Notes under the pieces: generated by a model
Database searches by the model: none
What the model saw: only the letters and a program-made list of their open reading frames with translations
What the model was told of the DNA's origin: nothing
Part shown: one piece after another, positions 1 through 9,179 of the stretch
Position numbering within the stretch: the first letter of the stretch is position 1
Layout: every line of letters starts with the position of its first letter
Made by a program: the position numbers and the translations under genes
DNA from: Bacteroides gallinarum DSM 18171 = JCM 13658
GTDB lineage: Bacteria; Bacteroidota; Bacteroidia; Bacteroidales; Bacteroidaceae
NCBI RefSeq assembly: GCF_000374365.1
Contig: NZ_KB894124.1
Location: 1-64,000 of the forward strand
Direction: 5' to 3'
Length of the DNA stretch: 64,000 nucleotides

Positions 1-95
1 CTCTCATTAAAACTTTTGCGGTATTTTTCCAGAACATCAAATTCTGTGAAGCCCAAAGTTGGGTGAATTTCGGAAATATTTTGTATCTTAGCCAT
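1..95 (-). CDS. Transposase N-terminus (partial)
   Basis: An ATG at 95-93 opens 31 codons that run off the window. The peptide begins MAKIQNISEIHPTLGFTEF, which I recognise as the start of a common Bacteroides DDE transposase with the HPTLGFTEF pattern near its N-terminus. Family assignment is from memory and cannot be confirmed on 31 residues. It fits the truncated gene next door. Confidence 0.5.
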   Translation of the reverse strand, partial: MAKIQNISEIHPTLGFTEFDVLEKYRKSFNE

Positions 96-168
96 ATCTT
101 AGTCGGGGAATTTCCCCCGTTTTGGCCTTCAAACCTTATTTGCGGGGGAATACCTAAAGATACAAAAA

Positions 169-210
169 AGCCAGCTAATTCGCAATATTTTGTGTATGAA
201 TTAGTTGGCT
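169..210. terminator. Stem-loop near the IS border
   Basis: The arms agccagctaattc (169-181) and gaattagttggct (198-210) pair over 13 bp with one G-T wobble, with a 16-nt AT-rich loop. A run of A lies on the left side, so it would look like a terminator for leftward transcription entering the IS from the truncated gene. Confidence 0.45.
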
Positions 211-219
211 GATTTTATA

Positions 220-513
220 TTATTTACTGAATGTCCCCAGATATACGGTCGTTTCGAGGGTGTACCGGTAGGCTGCCCGCTCCTTCCAGGGGTGGGCATA
301 ACAGTAGCCCGCTACTTTATTGCCAGCTTCGCATACGAAGTAAGGAAAGCGTGGGTAGATTTCGGCTATGCGCCGGCGCATCTCGTCCTCGGACACCGGT
401 TCCGTTTCGAATGTAATGGTGCTGCCGGTGATGTATTCGTTGTAAATCTCCGCGATGCGCCCGGCATCCTGGAGCCGTACCTGTCTAATCATACCGTAAT
501 AGCTGTTTGACAT
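220..513 (-). pseudogene. GNAT acetyltransferase, truncated by IS
   Basis: The frame encodes 97 residues that look like the first 60% of a phosphinothricin-type GNAT N-acetyltransferase (IRQVRLQDAGRIAEIYNEYI at the N-terminus, then ETEPVSEDEMRRRI and VAGYCYAHPWKERAAYRYT). Family members are about 160-170 residues and continue past the TVYL strand into the acetyl-CoA binding Q/R-x-x-G-x-G loop. Here TTVYL is followed by five foreign residues and a stop, just where the insertion sequence begins. The acetyl-CoA site is therefore lost and the gene should be inactive. The substrate of the intact enzyme is unknown. Confidence 0.75.
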
Positions 514-538
514 GGCAAAGGTAGTAAGATTTCCGTAA

Positions 539-1768
539 TTAGCGGTACAGGCGGGGACGTTTGTTGTTGAACCGGTAGCCCACGCCCAACATCAGGTAGT
601 TGGGTTCGTGGAAATCCTTCAGGTTGTAGCCGATATGCAGAAACGTATCGTGAGGCATATCTATTTTGAGTGCCAATATCTGGTAGAAAGATTGCAGGTC
701 GCCACCACCGTGCAGGATATTGCCTCCGAAACCTATGCCGACGGTGAAATAAGGCATCACCCACTCCCCGCGTGCCGAGACACCCAGCGAGAGCTGCTTG
801 CGGAGCGGGGGAGTACCGAAGGCATCTTCCTCGTTCCCGCCGTCGAGCGGAGTGATGTAATCTTTGGCATAGACATTGGCGCTGGCATCGTACACACCGT
901 CCAGGGACACCCCTGCGCGGAATTTATATCCGAAATTGTACATAGGAGCGAAGCAGAAACCTGCCACGGCATATCTGCCGGGTGCGGGGACCTGCCCGCC
1001 CGAAACATCGATAGCCTTGCGCCGCCATGAGCCGAACAAGGTAAGGTCGTAGCTGACATGCCTGGGAAATACCGGAGCCGGAACCGGTTGCGACTGCCAT
1101 ATCATATCCTCTATATTCCGGTTGAAGTTATATACCACCCCGATTTTAAAGTCCACGGTATTCAAGCCCGTATTGGGATATTGGGTATTGCCGTTCGAGA
1201 AATGTACGGCCGTTGCGCCGATGTTGAGGTCGAATTGCGGAGAGAGTATCCAGTTCAGATGAACCCCGGCGTTGAGGTACGCATTGACTTTAGTCCCTAT
1301 GACGGTATTATTGGGGTTGGCGAAGTAGTCGTAAGGCTTCCAGCCGAAAGACGCCCCGAAACCCCATTCGTAGTTGAGTGACAAGCGGGGAGTGAGCCTG
1401 GCGATACGTGCCCCTTGAAATATGTAGAGGGCGACGGGCGTTCCCGTCTCGCTGTGGTTGCCGAAGTCGAAATAACCTAATCCTATACCCTGGTAAGAAC
1501 CGCCGTATATGCACTCGGCGGCAGTGCCCGGCCGTAGCTGGAACGAGTATTTGAGATGAGCGGAGTAGGCGGAGCTCAGCCTTTGGCGCATGACGTTCTC
1601 TCCCCGCAGGAAAGAATTGGTGGGGAATATATATCCCGGGCGGCCTTCGATGCCGAGCCGGTGGATATAACCGTTCTGTGCATATATGCCGACGGACAGA
1701 AAGAGTGCTGTCATCAGGAGGATGATACCTCTTTCTGTCCGTCGCCTGCTGCTCATGCTTGGTGGCAT
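539..1768 (-). CDS. PagL-like acyloxyacyl hydrolase (lipid A deacylase), outer membrane
   Basis: The product is 409 residues with an N-terminal signal segment (about 13-31) and a body rich in alternating aromatic strands ending in GYRFN, typical of an outer-membrane beta-barrel. The segment AVHFSNGNT near residue 190 matches the His-x-Ser-Asn catalytic motif of PagL lipid A 3-O-deacylases. The protein is about twice the length of classic PagL; the longer form is common in Bacteroidetes and its second half looks like a second barrel segment. Its ATG is three bases after the stop of the AMP ligase, so the two are probably translated together. Substrate (lipid A acyl chain) is inferred from the family. 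Confidence 0.7.
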   Translation of the reverse strand: MPPSMSSRRRTERGIILLMTALFLSVGIYAQNGYIHRLGIEGRPGYIFPTNSFLRGENVMRQRLSSAYSAHLKYSFQLRPGTAAECIYGGSYQGIGLGYFDFGNHSETGTPVALYIFQGARIARLTPRLSLNYEWGFGASFGWKPYDYFANPNNTVIGTKVNAYLNAGVHLNWILSPQFDLNIGATAVHFSNGNTQYPNTGLNTVDFKIGVVYNFNRNIEDMIWQSQPVPAPVFPRHVSYDLTLFGSWRRKAIDVSGGQVPAPGRYAVAGFCFAPMYNFGYKFRAGVSLDGVYDASANVYAKDYITPLDGGNEEDAFGTPPLRKQLSLGVSARGEWVMPYFTVGIGFGGNILHGGGDLQSFYQILALKIDMPHDTFLHIGYNLKDFHEPNYLMLGVGYRFNNKRPRLYR

Positions 1769-1771
1769 CGG

Positions 1772-3427
1772 TTATCTCTCGTCGTTTTTCCGGATTTCCA
1801 CACGGCGGATTTTACCGCTGATAGTCTTGGGAAGCTCGTCTACGAATTCTATGACGCGCGGATATTTGTAAGGAGCGGTCACCTTCTTCACATGGTTCTG
1901 CAACTCCTTGACCAACTCCTCGCCGGCACGGTTCTTGTAATCCTTGGACAGCACGATAGTAGCCTTCACCACTTGTCCGCGGATTTCGTCGGGAACTCCG
2001 GTGATAGCGCATTCTATAACCGCCGGATGCGTCATCAGGGCGCTTTCCACCTCGAACGGGCCGATGCGGTAGCCGCTGCTCTTGATAACATCGTCGGCAC
2101 GTCCTACGAACCACAGGTAGCCGTCCTCGTCTTTCCAGGCAACATCGCCGGTATAATAGATATTGTCGTGCCATGCCTCACGGGTACGGTTGGCATCGCG
2201 GTAATATTCCTTGAACAGGCCGAGCGGTTTGCCCTTGTCCGTACGGATTACAATCTGTCCCTGCTCGCCGGCTTCTACGGAACGGCCGTCATGGTCTATC
2301 AGGTCTACGTCGTATTGCGGGTTGGGCAGTCCCATACTGCCCGGCTTGGGCTGCATCCAGGGCATGGTAGCTACGGTAAGGGTCGTTTCCGTCTGGCCGA
2401 AGCCCTCCATAAGCTTGATGCCGGTGAGCTTCTTGAAAGTGTCGAACACGGCAGGGTTCAGCGCTTCGCCGGCAATGGTGCAGTATTGAAGCGAAGAAAG
2501 GTCGTACTTCGTCAAGTCCTCGTGAATCAGGAACCGGAAGATAGTGGGCGGGGCGCAGAGCGAGGTAACACGATAGTCCTGTATCTTCGTCAGGATATCG
2601 GCAGGCGTAAACTTCTCATGGTCGTACACGAAGATATTGGCGCCCGCTATCCACTGTCCGTAGAGCTTGCCCCATACGGCCTTGCCCCAACCGGTATCGG
2701 CAATGGTGAGGTGCAGGCTGTTTTCGTGCAGGTTGTGCCAGAAACTTCCGGTAACGATATGCCCCAGCGGGTAGGTGAAGTCGTGGGCTACCATTTTGGG
2801 CTCGCCGGTAGTGCCGCTGGTGAAGTACATCAGCGAGATGTCGTCGTTGCTGTTGGCATGCTCCGGCCTTGCGAAAGGAGCGGCGCCGGCTATGCCTTTG
2901 TGAAAGTCCTCGAACCCTTCGGCTACCTCCGGACCGACGCTGACCAGCTTCTCCACACTCGGAGACTCCGGCATGGCGGCGGTGACGTGGTCGGTGATGA
3001 CAGGCTCGCCGGCACAGACAATCATCTTGATGTCCGCAGCATTGCAGCGATATACGATATCCTTCTTGGTAAGCAGGTGCGTGGCGGGAATAACGACAGC
3101 GCCCAGCTTGTGCAGCGCGATGATGCTGAACCAGAACTCGTAACGGCGTTTCAGAATCAGCATCACCATGTCACCGTGCCCGATGCCGAGGCTTTGGAAA
3201 TAAGAGGCCGTCATGTCCGTATAGCGTTTCATGTCGGCAAATGAGAACTGTATCTGTTCGCCCTTGTCGTTGGTCCAGAGCAATGCGGGTTTGTCGGGTT
3301 GCTCGGCAGCCCAGGCATCTACTACATCGTAGCCGAAGTTGAAGTTCTCCGGTACGTTAATCTTTAAATTCTTGATAAAGTCCTCTTGAGATGTGAAGGA
3401 CGTCTGCGATAAAAATCTTTCTACCAT
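1772..3427 (-). CDS. Acyl-CoA synthetase / AMP-dependent ligase
   Basis: This 551-residue cytoplasmic enzyme is a member of the ANL adenylating superfamily, activating a carboxylic acid with ATP and joining it to CoA. The core motifs are all visible: [11 protein letters not shown] near 199-209 (phosphate loop), GFGQTETT near 340-347, YTGD and [16 protein letters not shown] near 430-455 (hinge and CoA binding), and [10 protein letters not shown] near the C-terminus with the catalytic Lys. It resembles acetyl/medium-chain acyl-CoA ligases, but the acid cannot be read from sequence. It follows the XRE-cupin regulator by 64 bp and probably shares its transcript, so the regulator may sense the acid or its CoA product. 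Confidence 0.85.
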   Translation of the reverse strand: MVERFLSQTSFTSQEDFIKNLKINVPENFNFGYDVVDAWAAEQPDKPALLWTNDKGEQIQFSFADMKRYTDMTASYFQSLGIGHGDMVMLILKRRYEFWFSIIALHKLGAVVIPATHLLTKKDIVYRCNAADIKMIVCAGEPVITDHVTAAMPESPSVEKLVSVGPEVAEGFEDFHKGIAGAAPFARPEHANSNDDISLMYFTSGTTGEPKMVAHDFTYPLGHIVTGSFWHNLHENSLHLTIADTGWGKAVWGKLYGQWIAGANIFVYDHEKFTPADILTKIQDYRVTSLCAPPTIFRFLIHEDLTKYDLSSLQYCTIAGEALNPAVFDTFKKLTGIKLMEGFGQTETTLTVATMPWMQPKPGSMGLPNPQYDVDLIDHDGRSVEAGEQGQIVIRTDKGKPLGLFKEYYRDANRTREAWHDNIYYTGDVAWKDEDGYLWFVGRADDVIKSSGYRIGPFEVESALMTHPAVIECAITGVPDEIRGQVVKATIVLSKDYKNRAGEELVKELQNHVKKVTAPYKYPRVIEFVDELPKTISGKIRRVEIRKNDER

Positions 3428-3491
3428 AATTAAAAAAGTGATAATGGGTCAGCGTGGTAATGTGTCAGCATAAGGAAATGCTATCACCTTA

Positions 3492-4046
3492 TCACATGAT
3501 TACGGCGAGGAAACGCACTTTCTTTCCGTCCAGCGCTTTCATGCCGTGCGGCAGCTTGGAGTTGAAATACAAACTGTCTCCTTCGTTTAAAATCAAATCT
3601 TTGCCGTCGATGCTCAGCATCATACGTCCTTCCAGTACGAGGTTGAACTCCTGTCCCGAATGGCTGTTGTAATGTATCGGCTCGCTGTCGGGCTTGGGCT
3701 CTACGGTCACGATGAACGGGTCGGCATTGCGGTTCATGAAGCCGGCGGCCAGCGACTGGTATTTATAGGCCTTGGTACGCTCGATGCTGGTTCCTTTTCC
3801 GGCACGGGTCAGGAAGTAACTGCTCATCTTCGGCTCCTCGCCGAACATCAGGGCATCCAGCGCAATGCCGTAGCGACGGGCTATTTTCTGTAACATGCTC
3901 ACGGAGATGTCGAATTCTCCGGTCTCTGCAAGACGGTATTCCTCTGCCGAGATGTCGCAATCGCGGGCAATATCCTCGGTAGTCAGTTCCAGTACCTCGC
4001 GCAATCCGCGCAGGCGTTCGGCTATTTGTTTGATTTGTTCGTCCAT
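3492..4046 (-). CDS. XRE-family regulator with C-terminal cupin
   Basis: A 184-residue two-domain regulator. Residues about 5-65 form a lambda-repressor-like helix-turn-helix (ELTTEDIARDCDISAEEYRL). Residues about 110-180 form a small cupin barrel with HSGQEFN and LPHGM as likely ligand or metal positions. Proteins of this build (PuuR-like) sense a small molecule with the cupin and control adjacent catabolic genes. The adjacent AMP ligase is the obvious target candidate. The start is 27 bp downstream of proC, so it may be read from the proC promoter. Confidence 0.85.
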   Translation of the reverse strand: MDEQIKQIAERLRGLREVLELTTEDIARDCDISAEEYRLAETGEFDISVSMLQKIARRYGIALDALMFGEEPKMSSYFLTRAGKGTSIERTKAYKYQSLAAGFMNRNADPFIVTVEPKPDSEPIHYNSHSGQEFNLVLEGRMMLSIDGKDLILNEGDSLYFNSKLPHGMKALDGKKVRFLAVIM

Positions 4047-4073
4047 GGAATTATTATTAAGTGGTGGGTTGGG

Positions 4074-4847
4074 TTATTTGCTTGCTTTTATGGCGTTGAT
4101 AACGGCGGAGGAAAATCCCCGGTGCTCCAGCTCGTTGATACCTTTGATAGTGATGCCGCCGGGGGTACACACCTTGTCTATTTCCGCACTGGGGTGCGTA
4201 TCGTTGTTCAATATGAGCTCGGCAGCACCTTTTACCGACTGGGCTACCATGCGCATGCCGTCTTTGGGATAAATACCCATTTCGATACCAGCCTGCATGG
4301 CCGCCTGGATATATTTCAGCACATAGGCAATGCCGCAGGAAGTCATGGCGGTGGCCGCAGCTATTTTCTCCTCGGAAATCAGCATGGCAAGACCCATTTG
4401 GTTGAAAATGTCGAGCAGCAACCGTTCCTGTTCCTTGTCGGCATTACGGCTTGCGATGAGCGTCATGCTCTCCATTTCGCTGATAGCCGTGTTGGGGATG
4501 AGGCGGAACATAGTCATTTCCGGTTCGGCTACATAATGCGCCAGCTCCTCGAAAGTGATGCCGGCGGCTACCGAGATAATGATTTGCCTGCTTTTCAGCT
4601 TCAGCTCGCGCAGCACGCTCTTGATAAGCCACGGCTTGACGGCAAGTATGATGAGGTCGGCTCCGGTAACGGCCTCCTGGTTGTCGCGGGTGGTTTGCAG
4701 GGCGGGAAACTCTGCTTTCAACGCATCCAGTTTGCCCTGCGTGGGATTAGAAACGACGATGTCGCCGGCCGGTATGATAGTACCTTTGGCCAGGCCGCGG
4801 GCGATAGAGCCGCCCATATTTCCTGCACCGATAATTGCTGTTTTCAT
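4074..4847 (-). CDS. proC: Pyrroline-5-carboxylate reductase
   Basis: This 257-residue enzyme makes L-proline from 1-pyrroline-5-carboxylate with NAD(P)H in the cytoplasm. The N-terminus AIIGAGNMGGSIARGL is the Rossmann dinucleotide loop. The C-terminal CTPGGITIKGINEL segment is the family signature. Length is normal. It lies just after the arginine operon but behind that operon's terminator hairpin and a -7 box of its own (4880-4887), so it is probably a separate transcription unit that continues into the XRE-cupin gene. Confidence 0.93.
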   Translation of the reverse strand: MKTAIIGAGNMGGSIARGLAKGTIIPAGDIVVSNPTQGKLDALKAEFPALQTTRDNQEAVTGADLIILAVKPWLIKSVLRELKLKSRQIIISVAAGITFEELAHYVAEPEMTMFRLIPNTAISEMESMTLIASRNADKEQERLLLDIFNQMGLAMLISEEKIAAATAMTSCGIAYVLKYIQAAMQAGIEMGIYPKDGMRMVAQSVKGAAELILNNDTHPSAEIDKVCTPGGITIKGINELEHRGFSSAVINAIKASK

Positions 4848-4879
4848 ATCATTTTCCTTTTAAAAACGTTGTCTTCGGG

Positions 4880-4887
4880 CAAAGGTA
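4880..4887 (-). promoter_or_regulatory. -7 promoter box for proC
   Basis: Read on the minus strand this is TACCTTTG, a full match to the Bacteroides TAnnTTTG box, 33 bp before the proC ATG. No clear TTTG is seen at the -33 position. Confidence 0.5.
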
Positions 4888-4899
4888 AAGAATTTCTAT

Positions 4900-4940
4900 A
4901 AAAAACGACCGAAACAGGAAGGTATTCTTCTTTCGGTCGT
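4900..4940 (-). terminator. Terminator after argD
   Basis: A 10-bp perfect stem (4905-4914 with 4931-4940, arms acgaccgaaa/tttcggtcgt) is followed on the minus strand by six T. It lies 31 bp after the argD stop and should end the arginine operon transcript. Confidence 0.8.
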
Positions 4941-4970
4941 CTCTTTTGCCGGCTGATTATCTTTCAAATA

Positions 4971-6092
4971 TCAAAGTACTTTCTTAAAACGTTCCAGGAA
5001 CATGCCGGCTTCGTCCATTCCAAGACATAGCGGCGGCAGCAGGCGGAGCACATTCGTGCCGCTCACACCGGTGAACACATGCTGCTCTTTCAGCAACTTC
5101 GAACGTAGTTCCTTGACGGGCTCCTCGAATTCGAGGCCAATCATCAGGCCGCGTCCGCGCACTTCCTTGATTTGCGGGAACCGCCTCAATTCATCCAGCA
5201 GGTACGCGCCTACCGTGGCGGCATTCGCCACGAGCCCTTCCTGCCCGATAACGTCCAGTACGGCGAGCGCTGCGCTGCAAGCCAGGTGATTACCGCCGAA
5301 AGTAGTTCCGAGCTGTCCGTAGACGGGGGTGAACATCGGGCTGATAAGCACGCCCGCCATTGGGAAACCGTTGCCTATGCCTTTGGCCACTGTGATGATA
5401 TCGGCCTTGATACCGTTGTACTGGTGGGCGAAGAACTTGCCGCTGCGTCCGTAACCGCTCTGGATTTCATCCAGAATCAATACGGTATCGTGTTCGGTGC
5501 AGGCCTGGCGCAAGGCTTGCATAAATTCGTCGGTCGGCAGTTGTATGCCGCCTACCCCCTGGATACCCTCGATGATAACCGCGCATACATCGCCTTTAGC
5601 CAGCTCTGCCTGCATGGCCTCCGTATCGTTCAGCGGGAGGTAGGTTACATGCCCGCAGGCATTGATAGGAGCGATGATTTTAGGGTTGTCCGTTGCCTCC
5701 ACCGCCAGCGAGGTACGTCCGTGGAAAGCTTTCGAGAAAGATACCACGCGCGTCCGCCCGTTGTAGAAAGAAGCCAGCTTGAGAGCGTTCTCGTTGGCCT
5801 CGGCTCCGCTGTTGATAAGGAACAGGGAATAATCGTCGTAGCCGCAGGCCTTTCCCAGCCGCTCCGCCACTTGCTGTTGCAGCTTGTTGATAACCGAGTT
5901 GGAATAAAATCCCAGCGTGGCTACTTGCTTGCTTATCATCTCCACGTAATGCGGATGCGCATGCCCGATAGAGATTACTGCATGACCGCCGTAGAGGTCG
6001 AGGTACTCTGTACCCTTGTCGTCCCATACACGGCAGCCCTTTCCTTTGACAATATCGATGTCGAAAAGAGGATATACGTCGAATAGTTTCAT
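4971..6092 (-). CDS. argD: Acetylornithine (or succinylornithine) aminotransferase
   Basis: A 373-residue class III PLP aminotransferase for the N-acylornithine step of arginine synthesis. Visible family marks are NSGAEANENALKLA (PLP phosphate), LILDEIQSGYGRSG (cofactor ring Asp) and TVAKGIGNGFPMAG with the Schiff-base Lys near 235. It is slightly shorter than the usual 390-400. Bacteroides is known to use N-succinylated rather than N-acetylated intermediates from the ornithine carbamoylation step, so the true substrate may be N-succinylornithine. It is the last gene before the terminator and starts 35 bp after argC. Confidence 0.9.
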   Translation of the reverse strand: MKLFDVYPLFDIDIVKGKGCRVWDDKGTEYLDLYGGHAVISIGHAHPHYVEMISKQVATLGFYSNSVINKLQQQVAERLGKACGYDDYSLFLINSGAEANENALKLASFYNGRTRVVSFSKAFHGRTSLAVEATDNPKIIAPINACGHVTYLPLNDTEAMQAELAKGDVCAVIIEGIQGVGGIQLPTDEFMQALRQACTEHDTVLILDEIQSGYGRSGKFFAHQYNGIKADIITVAKGIGNGFPMAGVLISPMFTPVYGQLGTTFGGNHLACSAALAVLDVIGQEGLVANAATVGAYLLDELRRFPQIKEVRGRGLMIGLEFEEPVKELRSKLLKEQHVFTGVSGTNVLRLLPPLCLGMDEAGMFLERFKKVL

Positions 6093-6127
6093 AATACGAA
6101 ATTGTTTTTTACCATACGGTTCTTAAT

Positions 6128-7096
6128 TTAGAATGCAGAGGGCTTTAGCCGCAAGCCGACGGTTTCTTCCAGGTTGAACATCAGGTTCATGTTATGTACG
6201 GCCTGGCCGCTGGCTCCTTTCAGCAAGTTGTCTATGCAAGAGATGACGAGCAGCTTGTCACCGTGCTTTTCCAGGTGGATAAGGCATTTGTTGGTGTTTA
6301 CCACCTGCTTCAAGTCGATGTTCTTGTCCACGATGTGCGTAAAGGAATCTTTGGCATAGTATTCCTCGTACATGCGGACGATTTCCTCCAATGCGACTTT
6401 GGTCTTTACTACGATAGTGGCAAAAATGCCGCGGGGGAAGTCTCCACGGTAGGGTATGAAGTCGATATCCGAGTCGAAGCTGTTCTGTAACTGTTTGAGC
6501 GACTGCCTGATTTCGGGAATGTGCTGGTGCTCGAAAGCCTTGTACACGCTCAGGTTGTTGTTGCGCCAACTGAAGTGGCTCGTCGCCCCCGGCTTGACGC
6601 CTGCGCCGGTACTGCCGGTAATGGCGTTTACCGTAATGTCGCCGTTCAGCATCAGGTGCTTGGCAAGCGGCAGCAGCCCCAACTGGATACACGTTGCGAA
6701 ACAACCGGGGTTGGCAACATGCTTTGCCTTGCAGGTAGCCCGGCGGTTCAGCTCGGGCAGCCCGTAGATAAAATCGTGGTCGTCGCTTTTGATGCGGTAA
6801 TCCATGGAGAGGTCGATGATTTTCAGGTCTTCCGGCACATTATGGCTTTCCATGAATTTCCTGGTATCGCCGTGTGCGGTGCAGAAGAAAAGCACATCGA
6901 TTTCGTCCAACGGCAGCGCGTCGGTAAATACTAAATCCGTTTCTCCGTACAGTCCTTCGTGTACGTCGGTAATTTTGTTGCCGGCATTGCTCGAGCTGTT
7001 GATGAATACGATTTCCGCTTCCGGGTGGTTCAGCAACAGGCGTATCAGTTCGCCTGCCGTATATCCGGCTCCGCCGATGATTCCTACTTTAATCAT
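6128..7096 (-). CDS. argC: N-acyl-gamma-glutamyl-phosphate reductase
   Basis: A 322-residue NADPH-dependent reductase that converts N-acylglutamyl phosphate to the semialdehyde. It opens with the Rossmann loop GIIGGAGYTAGELIRLL. The NPGCFATC segment near residue 130 holds the catalytic Cys, and EHQHIPEI the catalytic His. Its ATG overlaps the stop of the PspC gene by 8 bp (shared ATGATTAA), so the two are translationally coupled. Confidence 0.93.
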   Translation of the reverse strand: MIKVGIIGGAGYTAGELIRLLLNHPEAEIVFINSSSNAGNKITDVHEGLYGETDLVFTDALPLDEIDVLFFCTAHGDTRKFMESHNVPEDLKIIDLSMDYRIKSDDHDFIYGLPELNRRATCKAKHVANPGCFATCIQLGLLPLAKHLMLNGDITVNAITGSTGAGVKPGATSHFSWRNNNLSVYKAFEHQHIPEIRQSLKQLQNSFDSDIDFIPYRGDFPRGIFATIVVKTKVALEEIVRMYEEYYAKDSFTHIVDKNIDLKQVVNTNKCLIHLEKHGDKLLVISCIDNLLKGASGQAVHNMNLMFNLEETVGLRLKPSAF

Positions 7097-7307
7097 TTTG
7101 ATACAATCTATTGGGTTCTTCTGGTATGATAATCAGTAATATAGTATATATAATGACACCTGAAAATACGGTAAAGACCGTCGCAAGGACATAAAGGATA
7201 CGTACTAAGGACACGTCGAGCCCGAAGAAGTCTGCAAGCCCCGCACACACACCGGCAATCATTCTTCCGGTGCGTGGGCGTGTAAGCCTCTGTTTCCCGT
7301 TTGTCAT
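7089..7307 (-). CDS. Small PspC-domain membrane protein
   Basis: A 72-residue protein with the PspC signature RMIAGVCAGLADFFGLDVSL followed by one strongly hydrophobic segment (about 38-62) and a short tail. PspC proteins belong to the envelope-stress (phage shock) response, but small single-domain forms are common in Bacteroides and have no settled role. I chose the ATG at 7307-7305 because it lies 2 bp after the argG stop and follows a purine-rich stretch; an ATG at 7343 would overlap argG by 35 bp. A membrane protein between argG and argC is odd and may simply ride on the operon. Confidence 0.75.
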   Translation of the reverse strand: MTNGKQRLTRPRTGRMIAGVCAGLADFFGLDVSLVRILYVLATVFTVFSGVIIYTILLIIIPEEPNRLYQND

Positions 7308-7308
7308 A

Positions 7309-8520
7309 TCAGATGTTTCCTTTCTCCTCTTTGTGGTTGGCATAGTAAGCGCGCAGTGCGGTAGAGGTTACCTTGATGAAACCTTTGGCATCTTCCGCCG
7401 TCCAGCCTTTCTGCATCTCGCCGTACTCGCCGAACTTGTTCTTCACGAGGTCGTCCTCGCTTTCTACACCTACCGTAGAGAAGCAGAGCGGATGAAGCTC
7501 GAGGATAGCCGTACCGTTGACATTGCGCTGCGAGGATTCCAGCATGGCTTCGATGTCGCGCATCACCGGTTCCAGGTACTGGCTTTCGTGCAGGAACATG
7601 CCGTACCAGTTGGCCACCTGGTCTTTCCAGTACTGCTGCCATTTGCTCAATGTATATTTCTCGAGGAACTTGTGTGCACCGATAATCAGCATGGGAGCCG
7701 CCGCCTCGAAGCCTACGCGTCCTTTGATGCCGATAATCGTATCACCCACGTGCATATCGCGTCCGATGCCGTAAGCCGCACCGATTTCCTCCACCTTCTG
7801 AATGGCTTTGATAGGGTCGTCGAACGCCTCGCCGTTAACCGCTTTCAGCTCACCCTTCTCGAAAGTCAGGCGTAGCTGCTCGCTGCCTTCTTTAGTACAA
7901 TGTTTCAAGTAAGCGCTTTCGGGTAGTCCCTGTGCGGAGTCCAGTATCTCGCCGCCGCAAATGGAAGTACCCCACAAGCCTACGTTATAGGAGTATTTCA
8001 GCTTGGCGAAGTCGGCGGCGAATCCGTGCTTGTTCAGGTAGTCAATCTCCTCCTGGCGGCTCAGCGCCATGTCGCGTGTCAGCGTGATGATTTCCACACC
8101 CGGCGCCATTACAAGGAAAGTCATGTCGAAACGGATTTGGTCGTTGCCGGCGCCTGTAGAGCCGTGGGCAATGGCATCCGCACCGATTTCATTGGCATAG
8201 CGGGCAATGGCGAGCGCCTGGAATATACGTTCGGAGCTTACGGATATAGGGTATGTCCCGTTGCGCAGCACGTTGCCGAATACCATGTACTTCAAGCTCT
8301 TCTCGTAGTATTCCTGCGTTACATCCAGCGCGACGTATTTCACAGCTCCCAGCTTGTAGGCGTTCTCTTCGTTCGTTTTCAACTGCTCGGGGCTGAAACC
8401 GCCGGTATTGGCGCAAGCTGCATATACTTCGTATCCTTTCTCCTTGGCAAGATACATCACCGTGAATGAGGTATCCAGACCGCCGCTGAATGCGACTACT
8501 ACTTTTTTCTTCTTTTCCAT
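7309..8520 (-). CDS. argG: Argininosuccinate synthase
   Basis: A 403-residue ATP-dependent ligase joining citrulline and aspartate. The N-terminal VVVAFSGGLDTSFTVMYLAK is the PP-loop ATP site (SGGLDTS), and AHGSTGAGNDQIRF is the second nucleotide/citrulline signature. Length fits the family. It follows the acyltransferase gene by 67 bp; that gap contains two copies of ATCATAAATCT of no known role. Confidence 0.93.
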   Translation of the reverse strand: MEKKKKVVVAFSGGLDTSFTVMYLAKEKGYEVYAACANTGGFSPEQLKTNEENAYKLGAVKYVALDVTQEYYEKSLKYMVFGNVLRNGTYPISVSSERIFQALAIARYANEIGADAIAHGSTGAGNDQIRFDMTFLVMAPGVEIITLTRDMALSRQEEIDYLNKHGFAADFAKLKYSYNVGLWGTSICGGEILDSAQGLPESAYLKHCTKEGSEQLRLTFEKGELKAVNGEAFDDPIKAIQKVEEIGAAYGIGRDMHVGDTIIGIKGRVGFEAAAPMLIIGAHKFLEKYTLSKWQQYWKDQVANWYGMFLHESQYLEPVMRDIEAMLESSQRNVNGTAILELHPLCFSTVGVESEDDLVKNKFGEYGEMQKGWTAEDAKGFIKVTSTALRAYYANHKEEKGNI

Positions 8521-8587
8521 AACTTAGGGAGTTTAGAGAATTGCGATTTCGGACTTCCAATCATAAATCTGAAATCATAAATCTATT

Positions 8588-9145
8588 TTATATTTTATCT
8601 TCTTCATGTAATTCCGGGTCGTAAAGCATTGCTGTGCAGATGCAGAACTTCCGGTTTTTGGCTACCAATATGTCGTGGTTGATGCAGCCTTCGCAACCTT
8701 TCCAGAAGGCGTCATCGTCCGTCAGCTCGTTAAAAGTCACCGGCACGTAGCCCAGCTCGGTATTCATCTTCATTACGGCCGCCCCGCTGGTGAGGCTGAA
8801 TATCTTGGCTTTAGGCCAACGCAGGCGCGCCAGGCGGAAAGAGGCCGTCTTGATGCGCTTGGCCAACCCCAGGCCGCGGTAATCGGGATGTACGATAAGT
8901 CCCGAGGTGGCTACGTATTGCTTGTTTCCCCAGCTTTCTATGTAAGTGAAGCCCGCAAACTCGTCTCCGCACAGGGCTATAATGGCTTTTCCTTCTTTCA
9001 TTTTGGTCGCTACGTATTCGTGCGTGCGCTCTGCGATGCCTGTTCCGCGTATCTTGGCAGCTTCCCGGATGGTATCCAAAATCTTATCCACATAAACTTC
9101 ATGTGAGGCGTCGGCCACCATCACATCAATCTGTTTCGAATCCAT
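8588..9145 (-). CDS. GNAT N-acyltransferase, likely N-acylglutamate synthase
   Basis: A 185-residue GNAT enzyme. The acyl-CoA loop is seen in VHPDYRGLGLAKRI (about 96-109). Position between argR and argG suggests it makes the N-acylglutamate (acetyl or succinyl) that starts arginine synthesis, in place of a classical argA/argJ. The C-terminal end has a Cys cluster, CEGC and CIC about 20 residues apart, not part of the GNAT core; it could bind a metal. No experiment is cited here for the substrate; the call rests on context. Confidence 0.7.
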   Translation of the reverse strand: MDSKQIDVMVADASHEVYVDKILDTIREAAKIRGTGIAERTHEYVATKMKEGKAIIALCGDEFAGFTYIESWGNKQYVATSGLIVHPDYRGLGLAKRIKTASFRLARLRWPKAKIFSLTSGAAVMKMNTELGYVPVTFNELTDDDAFWKGCEGCINHDILVAKNRKFCICTAMLYDPELHEEDKI

Positions 9146-9179
9146 TTCTTCTCTTTCGTTATATTATAGTTATACTGAC

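Larger units (their letters stand above)
1..236 (-). mobile_element. End of an insertion sequence, cut by the window edge
   Basis: The left edge carries the start of a transposase-like reading frame on the minus strand and about 140 bp of noncoding IS end. The neighbouring acetyltransferase gene loses its sequence near base 236, which places the IS border there within a few bases. The noncoding part holds a perfect GGGGAA/TTCCCC palindrome (105-117) and a stem of 13 bp with one mismatch (169-181 with 198-210). Such hairpins near IS ends often block outside transcription. The terminal inverted repeat and target duplication cannot be defined because the other end is missing. Confidence 0.6.

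Noticed and set aside
7089..7343. The longer 84-residue form of the PspC protein
   Set aside because: It overlaps argG by 35 bp, while the shorter start follows the argG stop directly and keeps the full domain.
8550..8587. Two copies of ATCATAAATCT before argG
   Set aside because: Too short and AT-rich to support a function; listed only as an observation in the argG entry.
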